Source: UBA3951 sp050952125 (GTDB taxonomy: Bacteria > Bacillota > Sulfobacillia > Fermentithermobacillales > Fermentithermobacillaceae). Taken from it: 64,000 nt of DNA. Shown here in pieces: positions 17,440 through 25,745 of this stretch. Numbering within the stretch: position 1 is the stretch's first letter; each line of letters starts with the position of its first letter. The notes beneath the pieces are model-generated. The model saw only the letters and a program-made list of their open reading frames with translations, searched no databases and was not told the DNA's origin. A program made the position numbers and the translations under genes. The stretch spans positions 372,001 through 436,000 of the forward strand of contig JBMNKK010000003.1 of assembly GCA_050952125.1 (NCBI GenBank). Direction: 5' to 3'.

Positions 17440-18088
17440 CGCCGTCAAGAAAAGCAGCCGCGGCGCTTTCCTCCGCTTCCTTCTTCGACGAGCCCTCGCC
17501 CAAGGAGACGTCTCTACCGTTTACCACGCATGCCACAGTATAGGTGCGTTTGTGATCCGGGCCCTCAATCTCGACCACCCGGTAATCGAGAGTTGCTCCG
17601 GGTATTCTCTGAACCATCTCTTGCGCAAGTGTCTTGGCGTCAACAGGTACGCCCTCAAACTCGTGGCCTTTATACAGCTCGCCCACAAAGCGAAACGCCG
17701 AGTGCCACCCCTTTTCAAGGTAGATCGCGCCTATCACTGCTTCAAGCGCGCTTCCCAGAATCCTGGTACGCTGCCTGCCCCCGGAAGCTTCTTCGCCTCT
17801 TCCAAGGTAGATGAGCCGGCCAAGGTCGACCTTCCGGGCTATCTCGGCGAGACTCGCGCCTGAAACCATTGAAGCCCGCATGCGGGTCAAGTCGCCTTCG
17901 GATAGGGACGGGTATTCCAGGAAAAGCATGGCGCCCACTGCGAGGTAGAGCACGGCGTCACCGAGGAACTCCAGCCTCTCGTTATCTCTGCTTAGCCCCT
18001 TCTCATTGGCATAGGAAACGTGTGTCAAAGCCTCTTTCCGCAGAGAAGCCGAAAGGCTTGATAAGGCCCTCTCGAAGGCTTCCTTCAT
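17426..18088 (-). CDS. rnc: Ribonuclease III
   Basis: Double-strand-specific endonuclease for rRNA and mRNA processing. Catalytic signature NERLEFLGDAVL, second acidic site in ALEAVIGAIYLEKG, then a dsRNA-binding domain ending GSSKKEAEESAAAAFLDG. The start is placed at MKEAFERAL because its ATG overlaps the fabF stop (ATGA) and AGAGG precedes it; an earlier GTG/ATG lies inside fabF. About 220 aa. Confidence 0.96.
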   Translation of the reverse strand: MKEAFERALSSLSASLRKEALTHVSYANEKGLSRDNERLEFLGDAVLYLAVGAMLFLEYPSLSEGDLTRMRASMVSGASLAEIARKVDLGRLIYLGRGEEASGGRQRTRILGSALEAVIGAIYLEKGWHSAFRFVGELYKGHEFEGVPVDAKTLAQEMVQRIPGATLDYRVVEIEGPDHKRTYTVACVVNGRDVSLGEGSSKKEAEESAAAAFLDGVRKT

Positions 18089-19323
18089 TGAGGAAACCTC
18101 TTCAGAAGGAGGCACGCGTTTTGCCCGCCGAATCCGAAGGAGTTCTTGAGAGCTATCTCAACCGCGGCCTTCCTGGAGGTGTTCGGCACGTAGTCAAGGT
18201 CACATTCAGGATCCGGGTTCACATAGTTGATGGTGGGCGGGATCACCTGGTTCTCCAAAGTGAGAAGAGTCGCGGCGGTCTCAACGGCTCCCGCTGCCCC
18301 CAAGAGGTGCCCCAACATCGACTTCACCGAGGAAATTGCCGCTTCGCGTGCCTTGTCTCCGAGCACTGCCTTGATGGCCTGTGTCTCGTGAAGGTCGTTG
18401 GCGGGAGTGGAAGTTCCGTGAGCATTCACGTAGTCCACCTCGTCCGGCGATACTCCCGCGGAGGATAGTGCCGCCTTCATCGCCCTGGCAGCGCCTTCTC
18501 CACCCGGGCTAGGTGCCGTTATGTGATAGGCATCTGAACTCATCCCGTAGCCGATTATCTCGCCGTAGATGTGGGCGTCTCTCTTTTGCGCGCTCTCGAG
18601 ACTTTCCAACACCAGCACGGCGGCGCCCTCGCCCATGATGAAGCCGTCACGGTCGCGGTCGAACGGGCTGCAGGCCTTTCCCACGAGTTCATTCCTGGTT
18701 GACAGCGCTTTTAGCGCGCAGAACCCGGCAAGAGAGGTTGGAGTGATCGGCGCTTCGGTGCCTCCGGTCACCATCACGTCGGCGTCGCCCCGCGCCACTA
18801 TGGAGTAAGCGTCGCCAATGGCGTTCGTCCCTGAAGCACATGCCGTGACCACAGTATTGATCGGCCCCTTCAGCCCCAACTGGATAGATACCTGCCCGGC
18901 AGCCATGTTGGCGATCATCATAGGGATGAAGAATGGGCTGACCCTGCCGGGACCCCGCTCGGCAAGAGTCCTGCTCTCTCGCTCAAACGTCTCCATACCG
19001 CCAATCCCGGTGCCTATCACCACTCCGGCGCGTTCAAGGTGGATTGAGCCGTCTAGGCCGGCATCGGAACAAGCCATACGAGCCGCTGCTACGGCGAACT
19101 GCGAGAACCGGTCCATCTTTCTGGACTCGCGCTTATCTATGAAGTTTGATACATCGAAGTCTACCTCGGCGGCCAACTGGCACGGATAGTCATCTACCGG
19201 AAAGCGGGTTATCCTGCGGATGCCCGATTTCCCTCTCAGGAGGTTGTCCCAGAAATCCTTGAGGCCTATCCCTATAGGGGAGATGACGCTCATCCCCGTC
19301 ACTACAACGCGCCTTCTAGTCAA
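18085..19323 (-). CDS. fabF: 3-oxoacyl-[ACP] synthase II
   Basis: Chain-elongating condensing enzyme. Active-site Cys in VVTACASGTNAIGDA, His in NAHGTSTPAND and GHLLGAAGAVETAA, glycine loop FGFGGQNA. An upstream in-frame start at 19392 exists, but that reading would run through a 13-bp hairpin; TTG at 19323 (TRRRVVVTGMSVISPIG) gives 412 aa, the normal length. Confidence 0.95.
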   Translation of the reverse strand: MTRRRVVVTGMSVISPIGIGLKDFWDNLLRGKSGIRRITRFPVDDYPCQLAAEVDFDVSNFIDKRESRKMDRFSQFAVAAARMACSDAGLDGSIHLERAGVVIGTGIGGMETFERESRTLAERGPGRVSPFFIPMMIANMAAGQVSIQLGLKGPINTVVTACASGTNAIGDAYSIVARGDADVMVTGGTEAPITPTSLAGFCALKALSTRNELVGKACSPFDRDRDGFIMGEGAAVLVLESLESAQKRDAHIYGEIIGYGMSSDAYHITAPSPGGEGAARAMKAALSSAGVSPDEVDYVNAHGTSTPANDLHETQAIKAVLGDKAREAAISSVKSMLGHLLGAAGAVETAATLLTLENQVIPPTINYVNPDPECDLDYVPNTSRKAAVEIALKNSFGFGGQNACLLLKRFPQ

Positions 19324-19348
19324 AGTCCGGCCACATCCTCTCGAGAAC

Positions 19349-19379
19349 CAGGTCCCGCGGATGCTCTCCGCGGGACCTG
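19349..19379 (-). promoter_or_regulatory. Strong hairpin between acpP and fabF
   Basis: Perfect 13-base stem (CAGGTCCCGCGGA and its complement) with a 5-base loop, 9 bases after the acpP stop. No T-run follows on either strand, so it is unlikely to be a full terminator. It may stabilise the acpP end of the message or partly attenuate fabF. Confidence 0.6.
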
Positions 19380-19388
19380 CTGTGTCTA

Positions 19389-19634
19389 TCACTCTTTTGT
19401 GCTCTTGCGCAGGTATTCCACTGCATCCCTGACGGTTGATAGATTCTCGGCATCCTCATCGGGGATCGTGATACCGAACTCGCCTTCAAAAGCCATGATA
19501 AGGTCAACTATCTCAAGAGAATCGGCGCCTAGGTCATCAATGAACGAAGCGTCCACGCTGACCAGAGACTCCTCCACACCGAGCTGGTCGATGATGATCT
19601 TCTTCACTCTCTCAAAGATCTCGTCGGAAGCCAC
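19389..19634 (-). CDS. acpP: Acyl carrier protein
   Basis: Carries growing acyl chains on a phosphopantetheine attached to the serine of DDLGADSLEIVDLIM. 81 aa, acidic, four-helix pattern with EFGITIPDEDAENL. Lies between fabG and fabF, 27 bases after fabG. Confidence 0.98.
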   Translation of the reverse strand: MASDEIFERVKKIIIDQLGVEESLVSVDASFIDDLGADSLEIVDLIMAFEGEFGITIPDEDAENLSTVRDAVEYLRKSTKE

Positions 19635-19661
19635 CTCAAAGTCACCTCCTTGTCACTAGCA

Positions 19662-20417
19662 CTATGTTAGGGCACCCATGGACATACCACCGTCTACCGG
19701 CAAGACCTGCCCCGTTATGTAAGCGGCATCGTCTGACGCGAGGAACGCCACTGCCTTCGCCACATCATCTGCCGTGCCCCCGCGCCCTAGCGGGATGGCG
19801 CGGGAAAGGCGTTCCTTAGCCTCTTCGGGCAGGGCTTTGGTCATATCGGTATCGATATATCCCGGTGCCACGACGTTTGCTGTGATTCCATACCTGCAAA
19901 GCTCGCGGGCAGCCGCCCGCATTAGACCAATGACTCCTGCTTTGGAGGCGCAGTAGTTGGCCTGTCCTGCATTGCCGGTAAGGGCAACAACCGAGGATAT
20001 TGCCACCACTTTGCCGGCCCTTCTCCGCATCATGGGCCGCGCGCCCCACTTCAGGACGTTATACACCCCCTTGAGATTGACATCGATGACGCGGTCCCAG
20101 TCCTCTTCGGACATCCGCATGAGAAGCGCGTCTTTGGTGATACCAGCGTTCAGCACCAAGGCCTCCACGGGTCCCAAGCTGGCCTCGACATCGTCGACCA
20201 GCTTTCGCGCACCCTCATGCGAAGACACATCGGCCGCAAAAAGGCCGGCCGCTCCGCCCTCATCGACTATCTGTGAAACGGTTCCCGTGGCGCCCTCTTC
20301 GTCTCTAGCGTAATTGACCGCCACAGCGAAGCCGCGCCTCGCGAGTTCAAGCGCCGTTGCCCGCCCGATACCCCTGGACGCTCCAGTAACCAGGGCCACC
20401 TTCGAACCTTGCATCAT
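19662..20417 (-). CDS. fabG: 3-oxoacyl-[ACP] reductase
   Basis: NADPH-dependent SDR. TGASRGIGRATA cofactor loop, catalytic Ser in AISSVVALTG, YCASK (Tyr/Lys), and PGYIDTDMT. The long open frame upstream is not coding; the ATG at 20417 (MMQGSKVALVTG) overlaps the fabD stop as ATGA and gives 251 aa, normal for FabG. Confidence 0.96.
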   Translation of the reverse strand: MMQGSKVALVTGASRGIGRATALELARRGFAVAVNYARDEEGATGTVSQIVDEGGAAGLFAADVSSHEGARKLVDDVEASLGPVEALVLNAGITKDALLMRMSEEDWDRVIDVNLKGVYNVLKWGARPMMRRRAGKVVAISSVVALTGNAGQANYCASKAGVIGLMRAAARELCRYGITANVVAPGYIDTDMTKALPEEAKERLSRAIPLGRGGTADDVAKAVAFLASDDAAYITGQVLPVDGGMSMGALT

Positions 20418-21358
20418 CTTAGCAGCGCCTCCTTTGAGAACGCAAGAACGGCTTCCAGCTCTCCGGGCACCGAGAACTGGGCGTAAGGGATCTCCGGGTG
20501 AGTCCGCTTGCCGAATCCGGTAAGCGTTTTCCCTACCCCTACTTCGATAAATGCTCCTGCGCCGTCCCGAACCATAGATTCTATGCACTTCTGCCAAAGG
20601 ACAGGGGCCGTGACCTGCAATATAAGCGCTTCTCTCGCTGCGGCGGCGTCAGGAATCGGCTCTCCCGTTACGTTGGAGTACACAGTAATGCCGGGGTCGC
20701 CGACCTGCATCGTATCCAAATCAGCCTTTAGCCGCCGTGCAGCGGGAATCATGAGGGGAGAATGGAAAGGAGCGCTCACGTTCAAGGGTATGACCCGTTT
20801 GCCCCTCTTCTTAGCCGCGGAAACTACGGCGTCTACCGCTTCCTTCGCACCCGATACGACGATCTGGCCGGGACAGTTGAAGTTGGCGCCTGCCACCTCT
20901 CCTACTGACCGCGCCTGCGTGCACAATTCCTCAACGTCCTCCGGAGACATACCCAAGAGAGCAGTCATTGCCCCTTGGCCCTGAGGGCATGCTTCCTGCA
21001 TGTAGAGGCCGCGGTTGTGAGTCAGGATCACCGCGTCGCTGAATGAGAGAGAACCTGAGATCACCAAAGCGGTGTACTCGCCAAGGCTAAGCCCCGCCAC
21101 CATGTCCGGCCTTAAGCCTTCATCTCTCAACACCGCTGCACATGCCACACTCACGGTGAGCAGTGCCGGTTGAGCGTACTCGGTCAGCGTGAGTCTCTCT
21201 TCCGGGCCCTCAAAAATCACCCTGGAAAGTGAGAAACCCAATGCCTCATCTGCGAGATCGAAGACTTCTCTCGCCTGCGGATACTCATCATATATGTCCT
21301 TTCCCATGCCAACAGCCTGGGAGCCCTGGCCGGGAAACACCCACGCTACTTTCGTCAA
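20414..21358 (-). CDS. fabD: Malonyl-CoA:ACP transacylase
   Basis: Loads malonyl groups onto ACP. Ser in GLSLGEYTAL, His in NVSAPFHSPLM, start FPGQGSQAVGMGKD. 314 aa. Coupled to fabG by a 4-base overlap; 21 bases after degV. Confidence 0.97.
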   Translation of the reverse strand: MTKVAWVFPGQGSQAVGMGKDIYDEYPQAREVFDLADEALGFSLSRVIFEGPEERLTLTEYAQPALLTVSVACAAVLRDEGLRPDMVAGLSLGEYTALVISGSLSFSDAVILTHNRGLYMQEACPQGQGAMTALLGMSPEDVEELCTQARSVGEVAGANFNCPGQIVVSGAKEAVDAVVSAAKKRGKRVIPLNVSAPFHSPLMIPAARRLKADLDTMQVGDPGITVYSNVTGEPIPDAAAAREALILQVTAPVLWQKCIESMVRDGAGAFIEVGVGKTLTGFGKRTHPEIPYAQFSVPGELEAVLAFSKEALLR

Positions 21359-21379
21359 CTAAAGCTCCTCCGCGCCCTT

Positions 21380-22228
21380 CTATTCCGGGATGGCCTGCAC
21401 ACAGATGGTGCCGGGGCCAACATGCGTCCCGATAATGGCTCCAATCTCCGACTCGTACAACCGGCCTAGCTTGTACTGGCTCTGAATTGCCTCCTTCACC
21501 TTGAGGGCCTCTTCGGGCGCGTCGGAGTGAGAAATGCTTACGGCTAGAAGTCTTTTCGACGGGATACGCTCGGCAAGGATCTCCATCACTCTCGACAGCA
21601 CTTTGCCCTTGCCCCTGACACGCTCTATAGCGGTGACGTAGCCGTCCTTGTCGAGGCTGAGAATGGGCTTAAGGTTAAGAAGTCCTCCCAAGAAATGCTG
21701 GGCCTTGCCGATCCTGCCGTTCTTAGCCAGGTAGTCGAGGGTATCGACTGAAAACACGGTTACCGTGCGCTCGGCCATTTCTGTAACCTTAGAGACTATC
21801 TCCGACGGGCCTGCACCCTTATCGGCCATCTCTGCCGCCAGCCTCGCCAGAACGCCGTATGCGCAGGAAGCGAGCTTTGAGTTCACAATCTCAATGTTGC
21901 GGTCAGGAAGCATGTCCCTTGCCAGCACAGCAGACTGGTATGTACCGCTCAGCACCTGCGACAGCAAAATGGCAACCACAGGAGAGCCGTCTTTGGTAAG
22001 TTCGTCAAACTTCGCCCGGAACGCTTCAGGCGACGGCTGAGATGTGTGCGGGTGGTGCGGCGACGTGCGGAGCTTGTCATAGAAAGCCTTACCCCTGATC
22101 TCGTAGCCGTCCAAGAACGCTTCATCGCCGAAAAACACTGTCAAAGGGACAACCGAGATGCCTTCTTTCTCGAGCAACTCGGGCGGAAAGTCTTGTGCGC
22201 TGTCGGTTACGATTTTGACCTTTGGCAT
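21380..22228 (-). CDS. DegV-family fatty-acid-binding protein (FakB-like)
   Basis: Binds a fatty acid and presents it to the kinase FakA for phosphorylation in characterised relatives. TDSAQDFPPELLEKEGISV start, PLTVFFGDE, SQPSPEAF, and IGTHVGPGTICV C-terminus, as in DegV proteins. 282 aa. Sitting between fabH and fabD in an otherwise de novo synthesis operon supports a role in fatty acid handling; a FakA homologue lies at 34196-35917. Confidence 0.9.
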   Translation of the reverse strand: MPKVKIVTDSAQDFPPELLEKEGISVVPLTVFFGDEAFLDGYEIRGKAFYDKLRTSPHHPHTSQPSPEAFRAKFDELTKDGSPVVAILLSQVLSGTYQSAVLARDMLPDRNIEIVNSKLASCAYGVLARLAAEMADKGAGPSEIVSKVTEMAERTVTVFSVDTLDYLAKNGRIGKAQHFLGGLLNLKPILSLDKDGYVTAIERVRGKGKVLSRVMEILAERIPSKRLLAVSISHSDAPEEALKVKEAIQSQYKLGRLYESEIGAIIGTHVGPGTICVQAIPE

Positions 22229-22244
22229 TCCACTTTTCTCCTTT

Positions 22245-23243
22245 TCACCAAATAATGGCTGCAGAGCCGTAGGAAAGACCGGCCCCGAACGCTACCAAGA
22301 CAACGAGGTCGCCTTTCTTCAGGCGTCCTTCATTTCGGGCCTCACACATCGCGATAGGCACAGATGCGGAGGATGTGTTTCCGTACTTGTCGATGTTGAC
22401 CATAACCTTCTCTTTCGAGATCTTGAACCTGTTGCACGCGGAGTCGATTATCCTCAAGTTCGCTTGATGCGGAATGAGCACGTCTATCTCATCCGCAGTC
22501 ATACCGACTTTCTCAAGCACCTTGGTGACTGCCGAGTCAATTATCTTCACCGCGAACTTGAAGACGGCCTTGCCATCCATGTGTATGAAGTGAGATCCTT
22601 GTTCAACCGTCTCAAGTGATGCCGGGAGCTTGGCGCCGCCCGCAGGGAGCGTCAAGAGGTCTGCCGAACTGCCGTCAACCCCAAGGTGAAACCCGATTAG
22701 CCCTTCGCCTTCCGTACCTACCTCGAGAAGGACAGCTCCCGCCCCGTCGCCAAAGAGGCAGCACGTGCTCCTGTCACCCCAGTTGACAAACCTCGAGAGC
22801 GCTTCGGCGCCGATGACCAGGACCTTCTCATACATGCCCGACGCCACGAACTGGGCGCCCGTCGCCAAGGCATATATAAACCCGGTGCACCCTATTTCCA
22901 TGTCGAAACCCGCCGCCTTCGACGCCCCTATGGCGCTCTGCACCACACAGGCCGTAGCGGGAAAAAGGTTATCCGGTGTAGCAGACGCGAGTATGATGAG
23001 GTCTATGTCTTCAGCCTTAACGCCGGCATCTTTCAGGCAGGCGACAGCCGCTTCTTTGGCCAGGTCCGAAGTTGACACGCCTCGCTTGGCAATGTGCCTC
23101 TCTCTTATGCCGGTGCGTTCCACAATCCACGAGTCGGACGTATCGACCATCTTCTCAAGATCGAAGTTACTGAGAATGTCCGGGGGCACGTAGTAACCCA
23201 TGCCGGTTATCTTCACAGGCCTCGCTGATACCACATCATTCAC
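22245..23243 (-). CDS. fabH: 3-oxoacyl-[ACP] synthase III
   Basis: Starts fatty acid chains from acyl-CoA and malonyl-ACP. Cys in EIGCTGFIYAL, His in LIPHQANLRI, Asn in KYGNTSSAS. 332 aa. Overlaps the plsX end by 8 bases. Confidence 0.97.
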   Translation of the reverse strand: MNDVVSARPVKITGMGYYVPPDILSNFDLEKMVDTSDSWIVERTGIRERHIAKRGVSTSDLAKEAAVACLKDAGVKAEDIDLIILASATPDNLFPATACVVQSAIGASKAAGFDMEIGCTGFIYALATGAQFVASGMYEKVLVIGAEALSRFVNWGDRSTCCLFGDGAGAVLLEVGTEGEGLIGFHLGVDGSSADLLTLPAGGAKLPASLETVEQGSHFIHMDGKAVFKFAVKIIDSAVTKVLEKVGMTADEIDVLIPHQANLRIIDSACNRFKISKEKVMVNIDKYGNTSSASVPIAMCEARNEGRLKKGDLVVLVAFGAGLSYGSAAIIW

Positions 23244-24252
23244 CTTCCAGGCTCATCTCGGATAAGGTTCCGGATATCACTTCAGATACATTATTGACCA
23301 CAAAACGATGGGCCTGGCCTATTCCGTTTGCCACAGCGGTGGGGCCTGACGAACCGTGGCACTTCACAACGCATCCTCGAAGTCCAAGCAGAGGCGCGCC
23401 GCCGTAACGGGAGTAGTCCAAAACATCGCGGAGATTGCGGAATGCCGACTTCAAAGCCAGCGCTGCCATTTTGCTTAGAAACCCGGACGAGATCTCGTTC
23501 TTGAGTCCCTCCAGGAGAAACGCGGAAGTGCCTTCACAGGTCTTGAGGAACACGTTGCCGCTAAACCCGTCTGCTACGATAACGTCGGCGGTACCGGAAA
23601 AGACGTCGCGCGCCTCGATATTGCCGGAGAATTTGACCGGGCTTTCTTTCAGAAGCTCGAAAGCCCTCTTTGTTACCGCATTTCCCTTCTCCGGCTCCAC
23701 GCCGTTGTTCAGCAAGAACACCTTCGGCGATTCCCAGCCCAGCACTCGTTCGGCATAGGCGTTTCCCATGATGGCAAACTGCACCAGAGTCTGAGGCCTC
23801 ACATCTGCCGAGGCACCAAGGTCGAGAAACAATACGCCGCGGGGGTTCTTTGACGGCAGCACCATCGCCAAGCAAGGTTTGTCCACACCTTTGGCCCTGC
23901 CAAGGATTATTGCCCCCCCGGCTACCAGGGCTCCGGTAGAACCTCCGGACACAAATGCTTTCGTCGTCCCTGCTTTTACGGACTCGATGCCGCGCCGGAT
24001 AGAAGAGTCGGGCTTGCGGCGTATGGCCTGGAGAGGTAGTTCCTCCACGAGCACCTTCTCGCTGCACACTACCGTGTCGAGGTTGCGGGAAGACGTCTGC
24101 GATCTGAGGCAAGACACCGCTTCTTCATCGCCGAAAGCGGTAATGGCGTAGCCCTGTTCAAGAGCCATGAGGCAGCCCCGGATGTTGGATTCAGGTGCTC
24201 TGTCGCCGCCCATAAGGTCGACGCCTATTGAAAAAGAAGACCGTTCAGGCAT
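23236..24252 (-). CDS. plsX: Phosphate acyltransferase PlsX
   Basis: Makes acyl-phosphate from acyl-ACP for phospholipid synthesis. GVDLMGGDRAPESNI start, GGSTGALVAGG, IVADGFSGNVFLKTCEG, and GLRGCVVKCHGSS. 338 aa. Second gene of the fapR operon. Confidence 0.97.
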   Translation of the reverse strand: MPERSSFSIGVDLMGGDRAPESNIRGCLMALEQGYAITAFGDEEAVSCLRSQTSSRNLDTVVCSEKVLVEELPLQAIRRKPDSSIRRGIESVKAGTTKAFVSGGSTGALVAGGAIILGRAKGVDKPCLAMVLPSKNPRGVLFLDLGASADVRPQTLVQFAIMGNAYAERVLGWESPKVFLLNNGVEPEKGNAVTKRAFELLKESPVKFSGNIEARDVFSGTADVIVADGFSGNVFLKTCEGTSAFLLEGLKNEISSGFLSKMAALALKSAFRNLRDVLDYSRYGGAPLLGLRGCVVKCHGSSGPTAVANGIGQAHRFVVNNVSEVISGTLSEMSLEGE

Positions 24253-24267
24253 TGCTATGCCTCCACT

Positions 24268-24819
24268 TCACTCGAGGGCGAACACGAGGAACTTCCCCCG
24301 GAAGACTTCCTCACCGCCGGCACGCGTCTCAACCAATACAACGGATTTGTTGCCTTTCTCTCTCACGACCTGGGCTTTGGCTATCAGCTTTTCGCCGACC
24401 GTGACGGGTCTCTTGAACTTCAGGTTGGCAATTCCGGTAACTACATTCTTAGCGTCAATTACGGCTATGGCAAGCGAATCCGCTTGCGCGAAGATGTAGT
24501 GCCCACGAGTGACGCCGGTACGCTGAAAGGCCATCTCAGGCGTGACTTCCAGTGACGATATAGCCGACTTCCCTAGCTCAACGTCAATCAGTTCGCCGAC
24601 AATCTCCCGTTGTCCGAGAGACCTGACTCTCCCATAGGCCCGCTCAGCGACCTCTTTGGTCCGCGTCCGCTGGTCCGGTATCCCGAGGGCCATGCGGTCA
24701 AGCCTGATGGTCTGGACACTTACTCCGAAATGCCTTGCGAGCCGCCCGTCAGAGAGAAATGGATTCGATTCCAACACTGCCCGAAGACGCTGTCTACGGT
24801 CTTTTGGGCCTGGCGGCAT
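24268..24819 (-). CDS. fapR: Fatty acid/phospholipid repressor FapR
   Basis: Repressor whose DNA binding is relieved by malonyl-CoA. N-terminal HTH (GRLARHFGVSVQTIRLDRMA) and C-terminal hot-dog domain (GHYIFAQADSLAIAVIDA, then GIANLKFKRPVTVGEKLIAK in part). Two ATGs compete: the first (24828) has GGGAG abutting it, the second (24819, MPPGPKDRR) has it nine bases away, so I use the second. It heads the operon and sits behind the operator-like repeat at 24852-24871, consistent with autoregulation. Confidence 0.93.
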   Translation of the reverse strand: MPPGPKDRRQRLRAVLESNPFLSDGRLARHFGVSVQTIRLDRMALGIPDQRTRTKEVAERAYGRVRSLGQREIVGELIDVELGKSAISSLEVTPEMAFQRTGVTRGHYIFAQADSLAIAVIDAKNVVTGIANLKFKRPVTVGEKLIAKAQVVREKGNKSVVLVETRAGGEEVFRGKFLVFALE

Positions 24820-24851
24820 CAGGATCATCTCCCGTGGAATTGTGGGCTGGT

Positions 24852-24871
24852 ACTAATACCTTGATATTAGT
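24852..24871. promoter_or_regulatory. Candidate FapR operator
   Basis: Inverted repeat ACTAATA-N6-TATTAGT located at the predicted transcription start of fapR. The half-sites contain the TTAGTA/TACTAA-like words of known FapR boxes but in the reverse arrangement, so the match is suggestive and not exact. Confidence 0.6.
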
Positions 24872-24875
24872 GGCA

Positions 24876-24904
24876 AGTATATTATGTTTGTCCATTGTTG
24901 GCAA
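24876..24904 (-). promoter_or_regulatory. Promoter of the fapR-plsX-fab operon
   Basis: Minus strand: -35 TTGCCA (24899-24904), 17-base spacer, -10 TATACT (24876-24881). The inverted repeat begins about five bases downstream. Confidence 0.75.
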
Positions 24905-24912
24905 CAGTGAGG

Positions 24913-24942
24913 AAGCAAAAACTCCGGCCAATAAACCGGAGT
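24913..24942 (-). terminator. Terminator after rpmF
   Basis: Stem ACTCCGG/CCGGAGT with an 8-base loop, followed on the minus strand by a short T run (TTTTGC). It lies between rpmF and the fapR promoter and separates the two transcription units. Confidence 0.8.
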
Positions 24943-24983
24943 CTTTCCGCTGCTGGTGTGTAGGTTGGTAAGTTATGGGTGCT

Positions 24984-25166
24984 CTACTTCGTTTCCACCT
25001 TCACAACTTCCTTGCCGCCGTAGTAGCCGCAGGACGGGCACACGCGGTGAGGCAGGATCAAGGCGTGACAATGCGGGCACTCCACCATAGACGGCGCCTT
25101 GAGCTTCCAATTGGCCTTGCGCATATCGCGGCGAGACGCCGAGTGTCTTTTCTTAGGAACGGCCAT
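24984..25166 (-). CDS. rpmF: 50S ribosomal protein L32
   Basis: 60 aa, AVPKKRHSASRRDMRKANWK start, zinc-binding pair CPHC and CPSC. Overlaps the end of the DUF177 gene by 14 bases, the normal pairing. Confidence 0.97.
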   Translation of the reverse strand: MAVPKKRHSASRRDMRKANWKLKAPSMVECPHCHALILPHRVCPSCGYYGGKEVVKVETK

Positions 25167-25689
25167 GTTTCTTTCCCCTTTCGTTTACAGCCTCAAGAAG
25201 CTTCTTGCCGAACGCTGTCTCTTGAGACTCAGGTGCTTCACACCCGCAGTCCCCCTCGTTCAGGTTCTTGCCGCAGACGGCGCAGATGCCCTTGCAGCCG
25301 GTGGAGCACAGAGGCTTCATGGGATGAGAGAGCACTATCTCGTGTCTCAACATCTCGTCAAGGTCGCAAAACTCGCCGTCAAGCGGAAACACTTCGACTT
25401 CGTCGTCGGTCTCGCGAGATTGGGCGTCCTCAACGAACTTTCCTTCACAATTCAGAGCCACGGTCTTGGTGAATGGAACAAGGCAGCGTGAGCAAACAAG
25501 GTTCACTTTGCCTTCGGCATGGGCTTCCACATACACGCCGTCGCCGATCGAGGTTGCCACGCCGCGAGCAGAAAAAGGACCCGAAGCCTCAAAAAGGCCG
25601 GCGGATTCATCTTTGCCCAGATCTCCCTCTACCTCAAACGGGATGCTGGCGCCTGGCACCTTCAGGATTTCCGAAACGTCAATCTTCAA
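25153..25689 (-). CDS. DUF177/YceD-family protein
   Basis: Conserved partner of L32, implicated in 23S rRNA accumulation in other bacteria. Shows VCSRCLVPF in the middle and two further cysteine pairs near the end (CSTGCKGICAVCGKNLNEGDC, split: CSTGCKGIC then CAVCG). TTG at 25689 has GGAGGT six bases upstream and starts KIDVSEILKVPG; the longer open frame to 25749 has no better support. About 178 aa. Confidence 0.9.
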   Translation of the reverse strand: MKIDVSEILKVPGASIPFEVEGDLGKDESAGLFEASGPFSARGVATSIGDGVYVEAHAEGKVNLVCSRCLVPFTKTVALNCEGKFVEDAQSRETDDEVEVFPLDGEFCDLDEMLRHEIVLSHPMKPLCSTGCKGICAVCGKNLNEGDCGCEAPESQETAFGKKLLEAVNERGKKHGRS

Positions 25690-25745
25690 GGAAAGACCTC
25701 CATCCAAGACACAATAGGGATTATACTCAGGGGAAAAAAGAAGTG

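Noticed and set aside
24852..24871. The AT-rich inverted repeat as a terminator of a plus-strand unit
   Set aside because: Short weak stem without a T-run, sitting exactly at a good minus-strand promoter; an operator fits better.
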